In this document: positions 33,919 to 43,115 of the stretch, one piece after another
How the letters are laid out: every line of letters begins with the position of its first letter
Position numbering within the stretch: position 1 is the stretch's first letter
Assembly (NCBI RefSeq): GCF_004769665.1
Contig: NZ_RQGG01000032.1
Coordinates: 310,001-374,000, forward strand
Direction: 5' to 3'
From: Leptospira kemamanensis
Lineage (GTDB): Bacteria; Spirochaetota; Leptospiria; Leptospirales; Leptospiraceae
Length of the DNA stretch: 64,000 bases
Notes under the pieces: generated by a model
What the model was told of the DNA's origin: nothing
The model's database searches: none
The model's input: the letters and a program-made list of their open reading frames with translations, nothing else
Position numbers and translations under genes: made by a program

Positions 33919-35423
33919 AATGGATATTAAGCAATTTTCTACTGACTTTCTTTTTGGTCCTAACGATAGGTTGTAAACCCAAAGACCTCAACAATCTCTG
34001 TGATAGTAAGTCAGATGCCTTTGTACCCACTCTGATTGCCCAAACCCTCACAGCTTCTGGTTCTTACCACTGCGGGTACAAACTTTTGAACGTTCCTCCC
34101 TTCGGGTATAGGTACTCGACGTATCGATTGTATCTCAATTTTCCTGTTTCTATTTTACCAATCCATCGCACTGACTCTAGTTATGCGATTCAAGGAGAAC
34201 TACCTACTGGATTGAGTTTTGATACGGCAACAGGAGAAATCAAAGGCACCACTGCTGCACTTGCTTCCCCTAGGAACCTTACCATTACAAGGAATAGCCC
34301 TGGCTTTGGAATTGTGAACATCACCTTACAAGTCGTGGATACAAATCCTACGTTTGTTTACGGGCAATTTGGATCGTTTACTTGTGGTGCCACTTATAAT
34401 GATGGCACATGTACGAATTCGACAAATCCTACTAACCAAAATTTAAGTTCTCCTTATGGAGTCACTTCTGATTCCTTTGGCGGTGTCTACATAGCGGGTT
34501 TGAATCGAATCCTATACTATCATCCGAATACGAATGTTTCCTCTCTTGTTTACGGGCAGTATGGGAACTTTAATTGTGACATAGCGAATGTCATTCCAGG
34601 AAGTTGTAGTATCGACTCGATCACTGCAGGAGGATTCAGTTCCTTAAGAGGAATCGCCATTGACAAGGACAATGGACTCTATGCTACTGATTTAGGAAAC
34701 CAAAGGGTCTTATATTATCCATATCTTTCGCCGACCCCAACAAGAGTGTATGGACAAACAAGTTTCACTACTACTGGGACTGGAACTTCTGAAACTCAAT
34801 TTAGTTCACCTAGAGCTGTAACATTAGCACCTGACGGTGGTTTGTTTGTTGCTGATGCAAATAACATCCGAGTCCTATATTTTCCACCGGGTTCAACAAC
34901 AGCGACTCGTGTGTATGGCCAAGATAATTTTTCAACTATCCAAGTAGGTCCCTCACAAACAAGATTCAACGGACCATTTGGTATGGCCGCGGATTCGGAA
35001 GGTGGGTTGTATGTTGCCGATTCGCCAAACAATCGTGTTTTGTATTTTCCCGTTGGATCTACTACAGCATCTCGCGTGTATGGGCAAATCAATTTTACTA
35101 ACGCTAATATTGGGTCATTATCAAACAACTTGAATAATCCAACATGGATCGCATTAGACCAAAGCGAAAATTTATATGTTTCGGATTCGACTAACAACCG
35201 AGTTGTAGTCTTCCCTAAATCAAACCAATCTACAGGTCATACGGCAGTTGCAGTTTTTGGACAATACAATAATCTATCTTGTGCGGCCACAAACAATGTT
35301 GGTGGTTGTACGGGAGGTTCCGTCAATGCGTTAGGATTATTTACTCCTTCCAGTATCTCGTTTAATCAACAAGGCCAGTTGTACATCAACGACCAAGGTA
35401 ACAATCGTATATTGGTGTATTGA
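33891..35423 (+). CDS. NHL-repeat beta-propeller lipoprotein with N-terminal CD...CG module
   Basis: Predicted lipoprotein of 510 residues. The GTG start (AAGGA about nine bases before) lies inside the cyclase gene and yields a signal peptide ending in VLTIGC. The two-cysteine module (LNNLCDSKSDAF ... SGSYHCGYK) shared with two other lipoproteins here follows. A putative Ig-like He_PIG domain (LPTGLSFDTATGEIKGT, about 95-145) leads into at least five NHL repeats of the type 'GLYVADSxNNRVLYFPxGSTTATRVYGQ', making a propeller. Cysteine pairs recur where the chain reads YGQ...C...C. Probably exported and surface-associated; ligand unknown. Last gene of the sixA-hpt-cyclase run. Confidence 0.85.
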   Translation: MEIIVYQKLKWILSNFLLTFFLVLTIGCKPKDLNNLCDSKSDAFVPTLIAQTLTASGSYHCGYKLLNVPPFGYRYSTYRLYLNFPVSILPIHRTDSSYAIQGELPTGLSFDTATGEIKGTTAALASPRNLTITRNSPGFGIVNITLQVVDTNPTFVYGQFGSFTCGATYNDGTCTNSTNPTNQNLSSPYGVTSDSFGGVYIAGLNRILYYHPNTNVSSLVYGQYGNFNCDIANVIPGSCSIDSITAGGFSSLRGIAIDKDNGLYATDLGNQRVLYYPYLSPTPTRVYGQTSFTTTGTGTSETQFSSPRAVTLAPDGGLFVADANNIRVLYFPPGSTTATRVYGQDNFSTIQVGPSQTRFNGPFGMAADSEGGLYVADSPNNRVLYFPVGSTTASRVYGQINFTNANIGSLSNNLNNPTWIALDQSENLYVSDSTNNRVVVFPKSNQSTGHTAVAVFGQYNNLSCAATNNVGGCTGGSVNALGLFTPSSISFNQQGQLYINDQGNNRILVY

Positions 35424-35512
35424 TTCTATTTCATAATTTTGCGCTTACAATTCGTTAGTTGACGATAATCCATTATTTCAACCGACCGGGCCCACTTCGG
35501 GGTGTGCTGACG

Positions 35513-35545
35513 CCATTGTCTCACCTTTGAGAGGTGAGACAATGG
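35513..35545. terminator. Perfect 14-bp hairpin between convergent lipoprotein genes
   Basis: CCATTGTCTCACCT (35513-35526), loop TTGAG, AGGTGAGACAATGG (35532-35545): a perfect 14-bp stem in the 144-base gap between two converging genes. There is no T-run on either side, so a classic intrinsic terminator is unlikely; it may block readthrough antisense transcription or stabilise 3' ends. Confidence 0.6.
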
Positions 35546-35567
35546 GACATTGGAGTCTGGAGGGAGT

Positions 35568-38500
35568 TTACCAGAAGAAGAGGGAGGGTCTACCGGAGTT
35601 TAAACTATTATAGGAGACTATAATCAATTTCCCATTTATGGAATCTATGACAGCCTTGGACTCATTGAGTAAACTAGCACCAAGTCCTGCCAATTTATAT
35701 GAGCAATTTGTTCCATCTGAATCGCATCGAAATAGTCCTAATCTAGCACGAATTGTGCTGTGGGCTTCATCTCGCGTTACAACCATTAATTTCCGATTGA
35801 AACTATCAAAGACAGCATGGATAGAATAAGCAGTGCTGTTTCCAAATGCATTGGATAAATCGGTATGACTACAACCTGTTCCATCCAAATTACAACGAAA
35901 TAGACTTGGTCTATAATTATTTCCATAGTTTGCGGTGACAATTAAAAGCTTTTCATTTAAGGCATCTATGAAGGGATCAGGATAATATCCTGCATTCGCA
36001 GAACTTATACCTACATAATCACAGTTAGCCCCATTTAAATCACATTTGATTAAACCAAGCATTGCATTCATAACACCACTTAGTCGAACTGCTATTAAAA
36101 CTTTACGATTAATGTGATCTAAAACAATTTTTGGATCAAATATATTCGTTTGTCCTGCAGAGACATTTGCATAAGTACAACCTGTTCCGTCCAAATTGCA
36201 TTGGAAAAAATTTAGCCCATTGCCTCTTGTCACTATTTTGATTTTGCCATCAAAATGATCTATGATTGCGCTCGCTTGCATATTTCCAGCTATGTATACT
36301 CCCAGCCCAGTAGAGATGTCAGTATTTGCACAGTTACTCCCATCTAAATTACATATCAAAAGGTTTAATATCCTTGGACCCAAATAATTACGTTCAGTTA
36401 CAACAATGATTTTTCTGTTTATTGGATCTAATAGTAGTTGTGGGCGAAATCCAAATTCATATTCTAATCCCGCTGTAATATCTGAATTCGTACAATTGCT
36501 CCCATCTAGATTACATCTAAATAGTTGTACTTTTGCTGGATATATCCATTGGTTCTCTGTTACGATTAAAATTTTACGATTGAATGGATCAATAATAACA
36601 CTTGGATTCATCCCTATATTATTACCTTGACTTGCAGTATTATCCACTTGGATCCCTGTCTCACTTGTACCAGGAGGTGTAGCGGTTGTTAATGCACTTG
36701 CTTCCAACAAGGAAAGAGCACTCGTACCTAAGTGATTGTTGACCGCCACTCGAAAGTAATACAAAGTATTACTACTTAAACCAGTTATGGATGCAATTGG
36801 ATCCGTTACAGGACCAAAACTAGTTGATGCACTTGTGACACCGGGACTTGTGCTATAGTACACTGTGTATGATGTAGCACCAGTTACCGGCCACCACTGC
36901 ACCAAAGCACTCGTTCCACCGGCTTGTGCTTCGACAAAGGCAGGCGGATTCGGTGGACCAACTTGGAAACTTTGATTTCCAGTATTACTTAAGTTTCCTG
37001 CTAAATCACGAGCTAAGTATTTGATTTGGTTACTCCCATTGGCAAGTGCTACTGGTGATGAATATACAATTCCATTCGTCACAACACCATTGGCGTCAAA
37101 ACTTGGTTCCGATCCGTTTGTCGTATAGATGATTTTGTCACAACCACTCCCGCCAGCATCGGAACAACTCAGTTCCAATTGGACTCCGGAAGCAAATGGA
37201 CCTGTTCCTGTGGGCGATGCCATGGCGATCACGGGAGCTGACGTGTCTTTTCTTGTTGCGATGGAATTAGATCCAAAATTACCAACAAGGTTTGCGACAC
37301 AAATTCGAATTGTATTACTCCCTTCAGTTAAATGAGAATTTGCAATGGTAGATGTTGTTGCAGAGGAAGCTGTCACATTGCCAATGACATTGGCATTATT
37401 CCCTGTTTGGATTAATGCCGTACCATTGGAACAATTGGAACCACCTACTCGAATTTGGTAAGCTCCGGATTGATTACTCTGCCAATTGATGGATATATTT
37501 GATGTTCCATTGATCGCAGCTGTATGAGAATTTACCGTAATGGTAGCTACTTGTGTATCGACAGTATAATTTTGAGAACTCACAGCAGATACATTTCCTG
37601 CTTTATCACGTGCGACAAATTTTGTATAGGTGACTGATGCATCTGACATCGAGATTGCGGATGCATATAAGACACCACTTGTCACCACTCCTGTTGTTCC
37701 TTGCAGTGAAGGATTCGTAGGAGCCGAACCAACTTGCACTGCATAGGCGATTTGATCACAACCTGATCCACCAGTGTCAGTGCAGGATAAAGAAACAGAA
37801 GTAGATGTTGAATAACTTCCACCACCAGGGCTTGCAGAGACAACTGGTGCCGTATCATCGCGACGAAGTGCCAAGGATACAAATCCAGTGAGTCCATTCG
37901 TGCCAGTCACACAAATGCGAAAGGATTGATTCCCTTCACCTGTAAAATGAGTATGATTGAGAAGTAACGATTGGTCTTGGTTTGCAGTAACATTGCCATT
38001 GGAGATGGTCACACCAGATTCACAAGAACTGCCCTCGCGAACCACAAACGAACCGGAACGATCGGACTTCCAAATGGTCGTAGAAGAATTGATGGCTCCT
38101 CCATTTGCACTGACGGAATCGGACGTTTGGCTCACAACCGAAAGTGCAGGGACTTTTGTATCAATCGTATAATTCAAGTTAATTGGCGCAGAAATATTTC
38201 CCGCTAGGTCACGACAAATTGCCTGTAAGGTGTGAGTTCCTTCCGTGGACAAGGAAATGGCTTTTGAAGATTTTGTGATGATAGTTCCATTTTTAGGCGA
38301 AAAACTCGGATGGGAAACATCCAAAGTATATACAATCGCTCCAGGAGCTCGATTGTCTGTACACGAAAGTGTCGTTGTTTGTGTCGAAGAAAATGTTCCC
38401 GTTAACAAGGAACTAGTGATGGTGGGGGGAGTGGTATCACTTAAAATGGTGACTATGGTTGTATCATTAGGTGTTCCATCACCATCCGTATCAAAGCCCA

Positions 38501-38948
38501 ACGGATTTCCATTGGCATCAACAATAAGAACAACAGGATTTCCAGATCCACCAGGGGCAGTTGTGAGAAATCCGGGAGGATTTGGACTGATGTAATAATC
38601 CGGAAGTCCGTCCCCGTTGGTATCTACGGCATCTGGGACACCATCTCCATTGGAATCGATTAAGATTAAATTGGGAGTTGTTCCCCCAGTTAGGTTGATT
38701 CCGTCCGAGATTCCATCCCCATCCGAGTCCACCAAGGTTCCATCCATTTTCCCTTCCCCAGAAAGATCGATTGTCGTTCCTGGACTTAGGTCCTGCGAAG
38801 AGGAAGGAGTAGATCCTCCGACAAATCCCAAAAGAAATCCAAAGATACTAAAATCAGTTTTGGTTTCGCCATTCGGCAAAAACAAGAAACAATGACTGGT
38901 AAAGAGTAGTAGGAATGTAAGAGAAAGGAATTGTTTATGGATTCGCAT
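35568..38948 (-). CDS. Giant multidomain surface lipoprotein with sevenfold C-terminal repeat
   Basis: Predicted lipoprotein of 1126 residues. The signal peptide ends in LLLFTSHC. Next come calcium-binding type-3-like repeats (DSDGDGISDG, DSNGDGVPDA, DTNGDGLPDY, about residues 75-120). Three or four Ig-like/chitobiase-C-type domains follow ('TDNRAPGAIVYTLD' and 'CTDTGGSGCDQIAYA' patterns, about 175-690), then one fibronectin III domain (about 695-780). The C-terminal 330 residues consist of seven repeats of about 50 residues built on 'IIDxxNRKLxIVT...LFRCNLDGTxC'; the seventh stops just before the cysteine pair. Seven blades suggest a beta-propeller. Likely a surface adhesin or binding protein; no enzyme motif seen. 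Confidence 0.82.
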   Translation of the reverse strand: MRIHKQFLSLTFLLLFTSHCFLFLPNGETKTDFSIFGFLLGFVGGSTPSSSQDLSPGTTIDLSGEGKMDGTLVDSDGDGISDGINLTGGTTPNLILIDSNGDGVPDAVDTNGDGLPDYYISPNPPGFLTTAPGGSGNPVVLIVDANGNPLGFDTDGDGTPNDTTIVTILSDTTPPTITSSLLTGTFSSTQTTTLSCTDNRAPGAIVYTLDVSHPSFSPKNGTIITKSSKAISLSTEGTHTLQAICRDLAGNISAPINLNYTIDTKVPALSVVSQTSDSVSANGGAINSSTTIWKSDRSGSFVVREGSSCESGVTISNGNVTANQDQSLLLNHTHFTGEGNQSFRICVTGTNGLTGFVSLALRRDDTAPVVSASPGGGSYSTSTSVSLSCTDTGGSGCDQIAYAVQVGSAPTNPSLQGTTGVVTSGVLYASAISMSDASVTYTKFVARDKAGNVSAVSSQNYTVDTQVATITVNSHTAAINGTSNISINWQSNQSGAYQIRVGGSNCSNGTALIQTGNNANVIGNVTASSATTSTIANSHLTEGSNTIRICVANLVGNFGSNSIATRKDTSAPVIAMASPTGTGPFASGVQLELSCSDAGGSGCDKIIYTTNGSEPSFDANGVVTNGIVYSSPVALANGSNQIKYLARDLAGNLSNTGNQSFQVGPPNPPAFVEAQAGGTSALVQWWPVTGATSYTVYYSTSPGVTSASTSFGPVTDPIASITGLSSNTLYYFRVAVNNHLGTSALSLLEASALTTATPPGTSETGIQVDNTASQGNNIGMNPSVIIDPFNRKILIVTENQWIYPAKVQLFRCNLDGSNCTNSDITAGLEYEFGFRPQLLLDPINRKIIVVTERNYLGPRILNLLICNLDGSNCANTDISTGLGVYIAGNMQASAIIDHFDGKIKIVTRGNGLNFFQCNLDGTGCTYANVSAGQTNIFDPKIVLDHINRKVLIAVRLSGVMNAMLGLIKCDLNGANCDYVGISSANAGYYPDPFIDALNEKLLIVTANYGNNYRPSLFRCNLDGTGCSHTDLSNAFGNSTAYSIHAVFDSFNRKLMVVTRDEAHSTIRARLGLFRCDSDGTNCSYKLAGLGASLLNESKAVIDSINGKLIIVSYNSLNSGRPSLFFW

Positions 38949-39346
38949 TTTTTTTAGCCTAAATAAAAGTTTGAATCTGAATTTTTCTTTGAGTAGTCGG
39001 GATTAAAGCAAATTTCAAAGACCGTAACAAAATTTTTCAAAAATTCTGTTAAAAACGTTCTGAAAACGTCTTTGCACCGTTTTTAGCGGTTTGAGTGTTT
39101 TATAATGTTTGTATACTGGAGGAATTTTTACATTAACAAGGATTTGCTGGTATTTCCTATCCAAACGAAGATTCGGAAATCGACTGGAAAAGGATTTGGA
39201 ATCGAAAGAAAGGAGATGTTGTTATGGGAAAGATTATGGATTGGCGAACTTACTCGCTCGACTCCATTCTAATTTTCAGTTGGAACTTGATCACAGAACT
39301 CCTGTCTCATTGGATAGAGACAGGTTAAAAGAGAAGACTCCCCTCC
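38949..39346. other. 398-base gap upstream of the giant lipoprotein
   Basis: AT-rich DNA between two minus-strand genes, expected to hold the promoter of the giant lipoprotein gene. A perfect TATAAT occurs on the plus strand at 39101-39106 but without a matching -35 at the right spacing. A GGAGG soon after it has no start codon at usable distance. A plus-strand frame of 110 codons (39109-39441) runs into the end of pstS and has no recognisable content, so it is not called. No RNA gene or repeat element was recognised. Confidence 0.5.
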
Positions 39347-40258
39347 CTACTTCACTGGCTCGGCAGACACTTCCACTTCTGGTAACGAAGATCGCAAATA
39401 CCCTGATTGTAACACTGCCACCTGTCCTTGTTCGCTTGTGAGGTAAGTCACAAACGCATCAATTTTATCACCTTGGTCTGTTTTGTAGATGATAAACAAT
39501 TCGCGTGCTAGTTTGTATTTGCGATCATACACATTGCGAATGGATGGAGTCACAAAAGGATCTTTGTTTGTTTTTGCATATTCTAGGGTTTTTAATTTAT
39601 CTTTGTGATCCACAAGAGCAGAACCCATACCCATATAACCAATGCTATTGGGATTTTCTTGGATGTACTTTGCCATCTCTGCATTGTCTTTTACAATTTT
39701 GGCATTGGATGAGAACACATTGGATTTGAAGGCATTAAATTCTTTTTCCCCCAAATCTCTGCGTTTTAAAATATGATTTTGAAAATAGTCTTGGGTTCCG
39801 GATTTGTCATTGCGAATCACAATGGCGATGGGTGCATCTTGTCCCCCTACTTCTTTCCAATTTTTGATTTTTCCAGAAAAGATTTCGGAAGTTTGTACCA
39901 AGTGTAATTTAGAAACAGGATTGTTTGGATTCACAACAAGAGCCACACCATCGTAAGCAAGGCGAACTTTTTCTAAGTTTCCTGTTTTTCGTAAGTCATC
40001 AAATTCTGCTTGGTTTAAGTCGCGCGAAGAAACTGCCATATCAATTTCTCCCTTTCGCAAACGGTCAATACCCGCTTCCGAACCACCACCTTCGACTGTT
40101 ACACGAATCTCTGAATTTACCTTTTCATATTCTGTTCCTAAAAATCGCATCATGCTGTTCATGGTTTCGGATCCAGCAACTTTTAAGGTTTGTTTGTCCT
40201 TACAGGCGACAAAATGAATTGTAATCAAAATGTAAAAAAGCAAAGAAAGGTTTTTCAT
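39347..40258 (-). CDS. Phosphate-binding lipoprotein PstS-like (orphan)
   Basis: Periplasmic substrate-binding lipoprotein of the PstS_2 family, 303 residues. The signal peptide ends in IHFVAC. The phosphate-binding motifs are present: VAGSETMNSMMRFLGTEY near the N-terminus, VEGGGSEAGIDRLRKGEIDMAVSSRDL, IVIRNDKSGTQDYF and GYMGMGSALV. Closest in design to the small PstS proteins that begin 'xGSxTxxP'. The transporter subunits pstC, pstA and pstB are absent from both sides, so this is an orphan binding protein that may serve a distant permease or act as a sensor. Divergent from the OmpA-domain gene. Confidence 0.88.
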   Translation of the reverse strand: MKNLSLLFYILITIHFVACKDKQTLKVAGSETMNSMMRFLGTEYEKVNSEIRVTVEGGGSEAGIDRLRKGEIDMAVSSRDLNQAEFDDLRKTGNLEKVRLAYDGVALVVNPNNPVSKLHLVQTSEIFSGKIKNWKEVGGQDAPIAIVIRNDKSGTQDYFQNHILKRRDLGEKEFNAFKSNVFSSNAKIVKDNAEMAKYIQENPNSIGYMGMGSALVDHKDKLKTLEYAKTNKDPFVTPSIRNVYDRKYKLARELFIIYKTDQGDKIDAFVTYLTSEQGQVAVLQSGYLRSSLPEVEVSAEPVK

Positions 40259-40365
40259 CGTAAATCAGGTAAAGCCCAAATTCAATCCTCCGTCAATCTC
40301 AAAAAACCCATTGTTTTTTCCAAATCTCCTCTCAGTTTTTCGAAAAAAACCCCGATCTTTGCAAG

Positions 40366-41802
40366 GTGAAGACCAAAGCCCATTCCTTCCTCATTTGTAT
40401 TGTAACAATCCTTCCTGTATTGGATTTGATTGCGGGTCCGACACTGAAAACCCAGTTCCAATGGAAATGGACGAATAACCAGGTATTGGAACTCAATGAA
40501 TACCATGATGTTTTCTTTCGGGTAGGAACCAAAACGGTAGAACGAGAAGATAAAAACCGGGTGGTGATGAAAACCAAACAATGTTCGCAAGACTCTTGTT
40601 TGGTGAATGCTTGGTTCGATACATACATGCGGTATGGCAAAACATCGGGACCGTTTTGGAAGGACAAAGAATTTTTATCAGATTTCACTCTCTTTCGCAA
40701 TGGTCGTTACGAAGTGCCAAACGAATTTACGATGCCCAATCTACGAAGTTTTCCCTCATTTCCTGAAACTCCTGTGGCAGTTTCCGATGTATGGAAATTA
40801 CCGGCGGAAGAGTCCTTTGATTTTACCTCGGAACGCATCCGAGTAAAAGTCACACCTGAATACACCTTCCAAGGGATTTTTCCATGGAAAGAAGGGAACT
40901 ATTCAGGTACTTGTGAAAAGATCACCTATACCTATCCCATTTTTTATAACAAACCTGAAACCGAAAAAATGGCACCTAACGTACCTTATAAGATCTTTGG
41001 GTTTGCAAATGGCACTGTATTTTTTAATGCGGAACGAGGTGTTCCTGAATTTAAAGAAGTAAAACTTTCTTATACGTTTATTTATCCAAATGGAACCGTC
41101 CAAGAAGCAAACTTTCATATCAAGGGAGTGTATTTTTTACGAAACCAAGTAAATGCCAAAGACAAAGAGTCCATCCGGGAAGACATCTTAAATGATTTGA
41201 TTGTTGGTTACAAAAGGGATGGATTACCCAATGGCCTTCGGATAGGCCCAGGGGTTCGTCCTGGATACACAAACCCAAAGACAAGTTCACTCGGTTCTCC
41301 CAATCGAGAGTCGAATCCAAATCTGATGGCAGATCCAACTGGCAAGCTAACAACAAACGAAAACCCAGATCCTAATGTCATCTCCCCTCTAGACGGTGAG
41401 GAAAAAGACAAAATTGCAGACCAACTACCTGTCAAGGTTCGTACTACAGAAGACGGAATTGTGTTTTCTTTAGATTCGATTTTGTTTGATTTTAACGATA
41501 GCAAATTGAAACCCGATGCAGAATCGGCAGTTGCGAAAATTGCCGAGATCTTAAAAAAATACCCCGATCGTGAAATTCGAGTTTCTGGTCACACTGACAA
41601 TATTGGGAAAAAAGAATACAACCAAAAACTTTCGGAAGAACGAGCTAAGTCCGTCTTACATTCATTAGTTGACAATCACAAAATGGATGAAAAACACATT
41701 TCCTTTCGCGGGTATGCTGATGATTTACCTGTCGCACCAAATGACTCGGAAGAAAATCGTCACAAAAATAGAAGAGTAGAAATTACTCTCGTTTTAGATT
41801 AA
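40366..41802 (+). CDS. OmpA-family protein with large unknown N-terminal domain
   Basis: Exported protein of 478 residues with a signal peptide (CIVTILPVLDLIAG). The N-terminal 300 residues are a beta-rich domain of unknown family containing a Cys pair (KQCSQDSC). A Pro/Asn-rich linker (about 310-350) connects to a C-terminal OmpA domain: ILFDFNDSKLKPDAESAVAKIAEIL, RVSGHTDNIGKKEYNQKLSEERAKSVL and a closing NRRVEITLVL, with the Asp and Arg that bind peptidoglycan. Probably anchors an outer-membrane or periplasmic structure to the wall. GTG start, with AAGG immediately adjacent. Its stop overlaps that of the convergent acyltransferase-like gene by four bases. Confidence 0.88.
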   Translation: MKTKAHSFLICIVTILPVLDLIAGPTLKTQFQWKWTNNQVLELNEYHDVFFRVGTKTVEREDKNRVVMKTKQCSQDSCLVNAWFDTYMRYGKTSGPFWKDKEFLSDFTLFRNGRYEVPNEFTMPNLRSFPSFPETPVAVSDVWKLPAEESFDFTSERIRVKVTPEYTFQGIFPWKEGNYSGTCEKITYTYPIFYNKPETEKMAPNVPYKIFGFANGTVFFNAERGVPEFKEVKLSYTFIYPNGTVQEANFHIKGVYFLRNQVNAKDKESIREDILNDLIVGYKRDGLPNGLRIGPGVRPGYTNPKTSSLGSPNRESNPNLMADPTGKLTTNENPDPNVISPLDGEEKDKIADQLPVKVRTTEDGIVFSLDSILFDFNDSKLKPDAESAVAKIAEILKKYPDREIRVSGHTDNIGKKEYNQKLSEERAKSVLHSLVDNHKMDEKHISFRGYADDLPVAPNDSEENRHKNRRVEITLVLD

Positions 41803-43067
41803 CCAATTTGTAAATCAAGTCCCACTGAGTATGGAGGGACAAGAGGTTCACTTTCCTTTTTCCCACGTTCCAGTAGTTTTTCCATTTCCTTTCGGATATC
41901 ACCGAGTAACAAATGATAACTTTCTTTTTTATTTGTTTTGTACTTTTCAAAATAAGGTGTTAGCGGAATGGATCGTGATGCGTAAACATAGGCTTTTTTC
42001 GCTCGCATCTCTGACTTTCCATAGATATGCCTTTCAAAACTACAAATCCATTCCATGAGGCGTTCTGCGGAAGGCCATTGGATGAGACTTTTTGGTTGTG
42101 TGATGAGAAAGGCATAAGCTGTTTCGACCAATTGTTTGGCACGACGGATATTTTGGTCCGTTAGGTGTTTGGGGGTAGACTCCAATGGAATCCCAGCATC
42201 AATTCGGTCCAAGGCATGGAATAAAACCCGTATTTTTTGAATGGCATTGTCGGTATCTTGGAATTTAATTTTTAAAATTTGGCCTGCCAGGTTGAGAGCA
42301 GTATGCCTTGCCCTTCCAAGACGGTAATCAAAATCCTTTCCATTGATTTCCGATTTGGGAATTCCCAATTCAAATTCCGTTTCTTCTAACATCACTCGTC
42401 CCACAGTCAAAAACCTTCGGAGAACAGTCCTTCCACCAGGGTATAACTTTAACTTACGTTCGATGCGCGATAAAGATGTTTCAATGTCTTTTAAGATGGA
42501 ATCACGTGTTCCCGTAATTTTATATTTTACGAAGGTTGGTTGCAAATAGAGTTCTGCATGAGGATCTTTTTTTTTGGCTTCTTCCAGACCCCAATAGATG
42601 AGTTGGGCCGTACTTGGCAAAAAGGAAACCAAGTTATCATTTTCCCCCGACATGATCCCTTCGGGATACATCACCAACTTACCATCTTTTTCGGATAATA
42701 TTTGTTTGGTGGTACGAATCATTTTTCGATTGGAACTACCATGTAATACTGAAAACGCACCGACACGTTTGATAAGCTCCCCGACAATTCCAAATCCCCA
42801 ATTAAAAATACTTCGGGAAGCCATATAATGAAATCGTGTTCCGATGGAATTGGCCACTTGGTAAGCAACTATGGATTCCATTTCTGTCGGTTGATTCAAA
42901 AGATACACAACTCGTTTGTCTTTTGTTTCTTTCAAACGAAGTTCATCTTCTTTGGAAATCACCACTCCATCTAAGTTAAACAAAAGTTTTGTGAGGATGG
43001 GGAACCCCAAATCCAATCCCAAAGCAACAGGAAATTCAAATCGAGGAGCGATAAAGGTATCTTTCAT
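41799..43067 (-). CDS. PlsC-like acyltransferase-fold protein with substituted catalytic motif
   Basis: Protein of 422 residues resembling 1-acyl-glycerol-3-phosphate acyltransferases. Motif III is recognisable (MYPEGIMSG, Glu136-Gly137). The position of the catalytic HX4D motif, however, reads LLNQPTEMES: Gln59 replaces the His and Glu64 replaces the Asp. Both catalytic residues are thus changed and classical acyl transfer is doubtful. The C-terminal 200 residues are helical and charged, longer than in standard PlsC. It may be a regulatory or binding relative, or use another chemistry. No membrane segment is obvious. Downstream of, and perhaps co-transcribed with, the sulfatase-fold gene (48 bases apart). 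Confidence 0.7.
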   Translation of the reverse strand: MKDTFIAPRFEFPVALGLDLGFPILTKLLFNLDGVVISKEDELRLKETKDKRVVYLLNQPTEMESIVAYQVANSIGTRFHYMASRSIFNWGFGIVGELIKRVGAFSVLHGSSNRKMIRTTKQILSEKDGKLVMYPEGIMSGENDNLVSFLPSTAQLIYWGLEEAKKKDPHAELYLQPTFVKYKITGTRDSILKDIETSLSRIERKLKLYPGGRTVLRRFLTVGRVMLEETEFELGIPKSEINGKDFDYRLGRARHTALNLAGQILKIKFQDTDNAIQKIRVLFHALDRIDAGIPLESTPKHLTDQNIRRAKQLVETAYAFLITQPKSLIQWPSAERLMEWICSFERHIYGKSEMRAKKAYVYASRSIPLTPYFEKYKTNKKESYHLLLGDIRKEMEKLLERGKKESEPLVPPYSVGLDLQIG

Positions 43068-43115
43068 AGAACTGTGTATTTAGACTAAGGAAAATGCCAT
43101 ATTCCCTACGAGCAA

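Noticed and set aside
39109..39441. 110-codon plus-strand frame after a TATAAT box
   Set aside because: Overlaps the 3' end of pstS in antisense, composition does not look like protein, and the GGAGG near its start has no start codon at proper distance.
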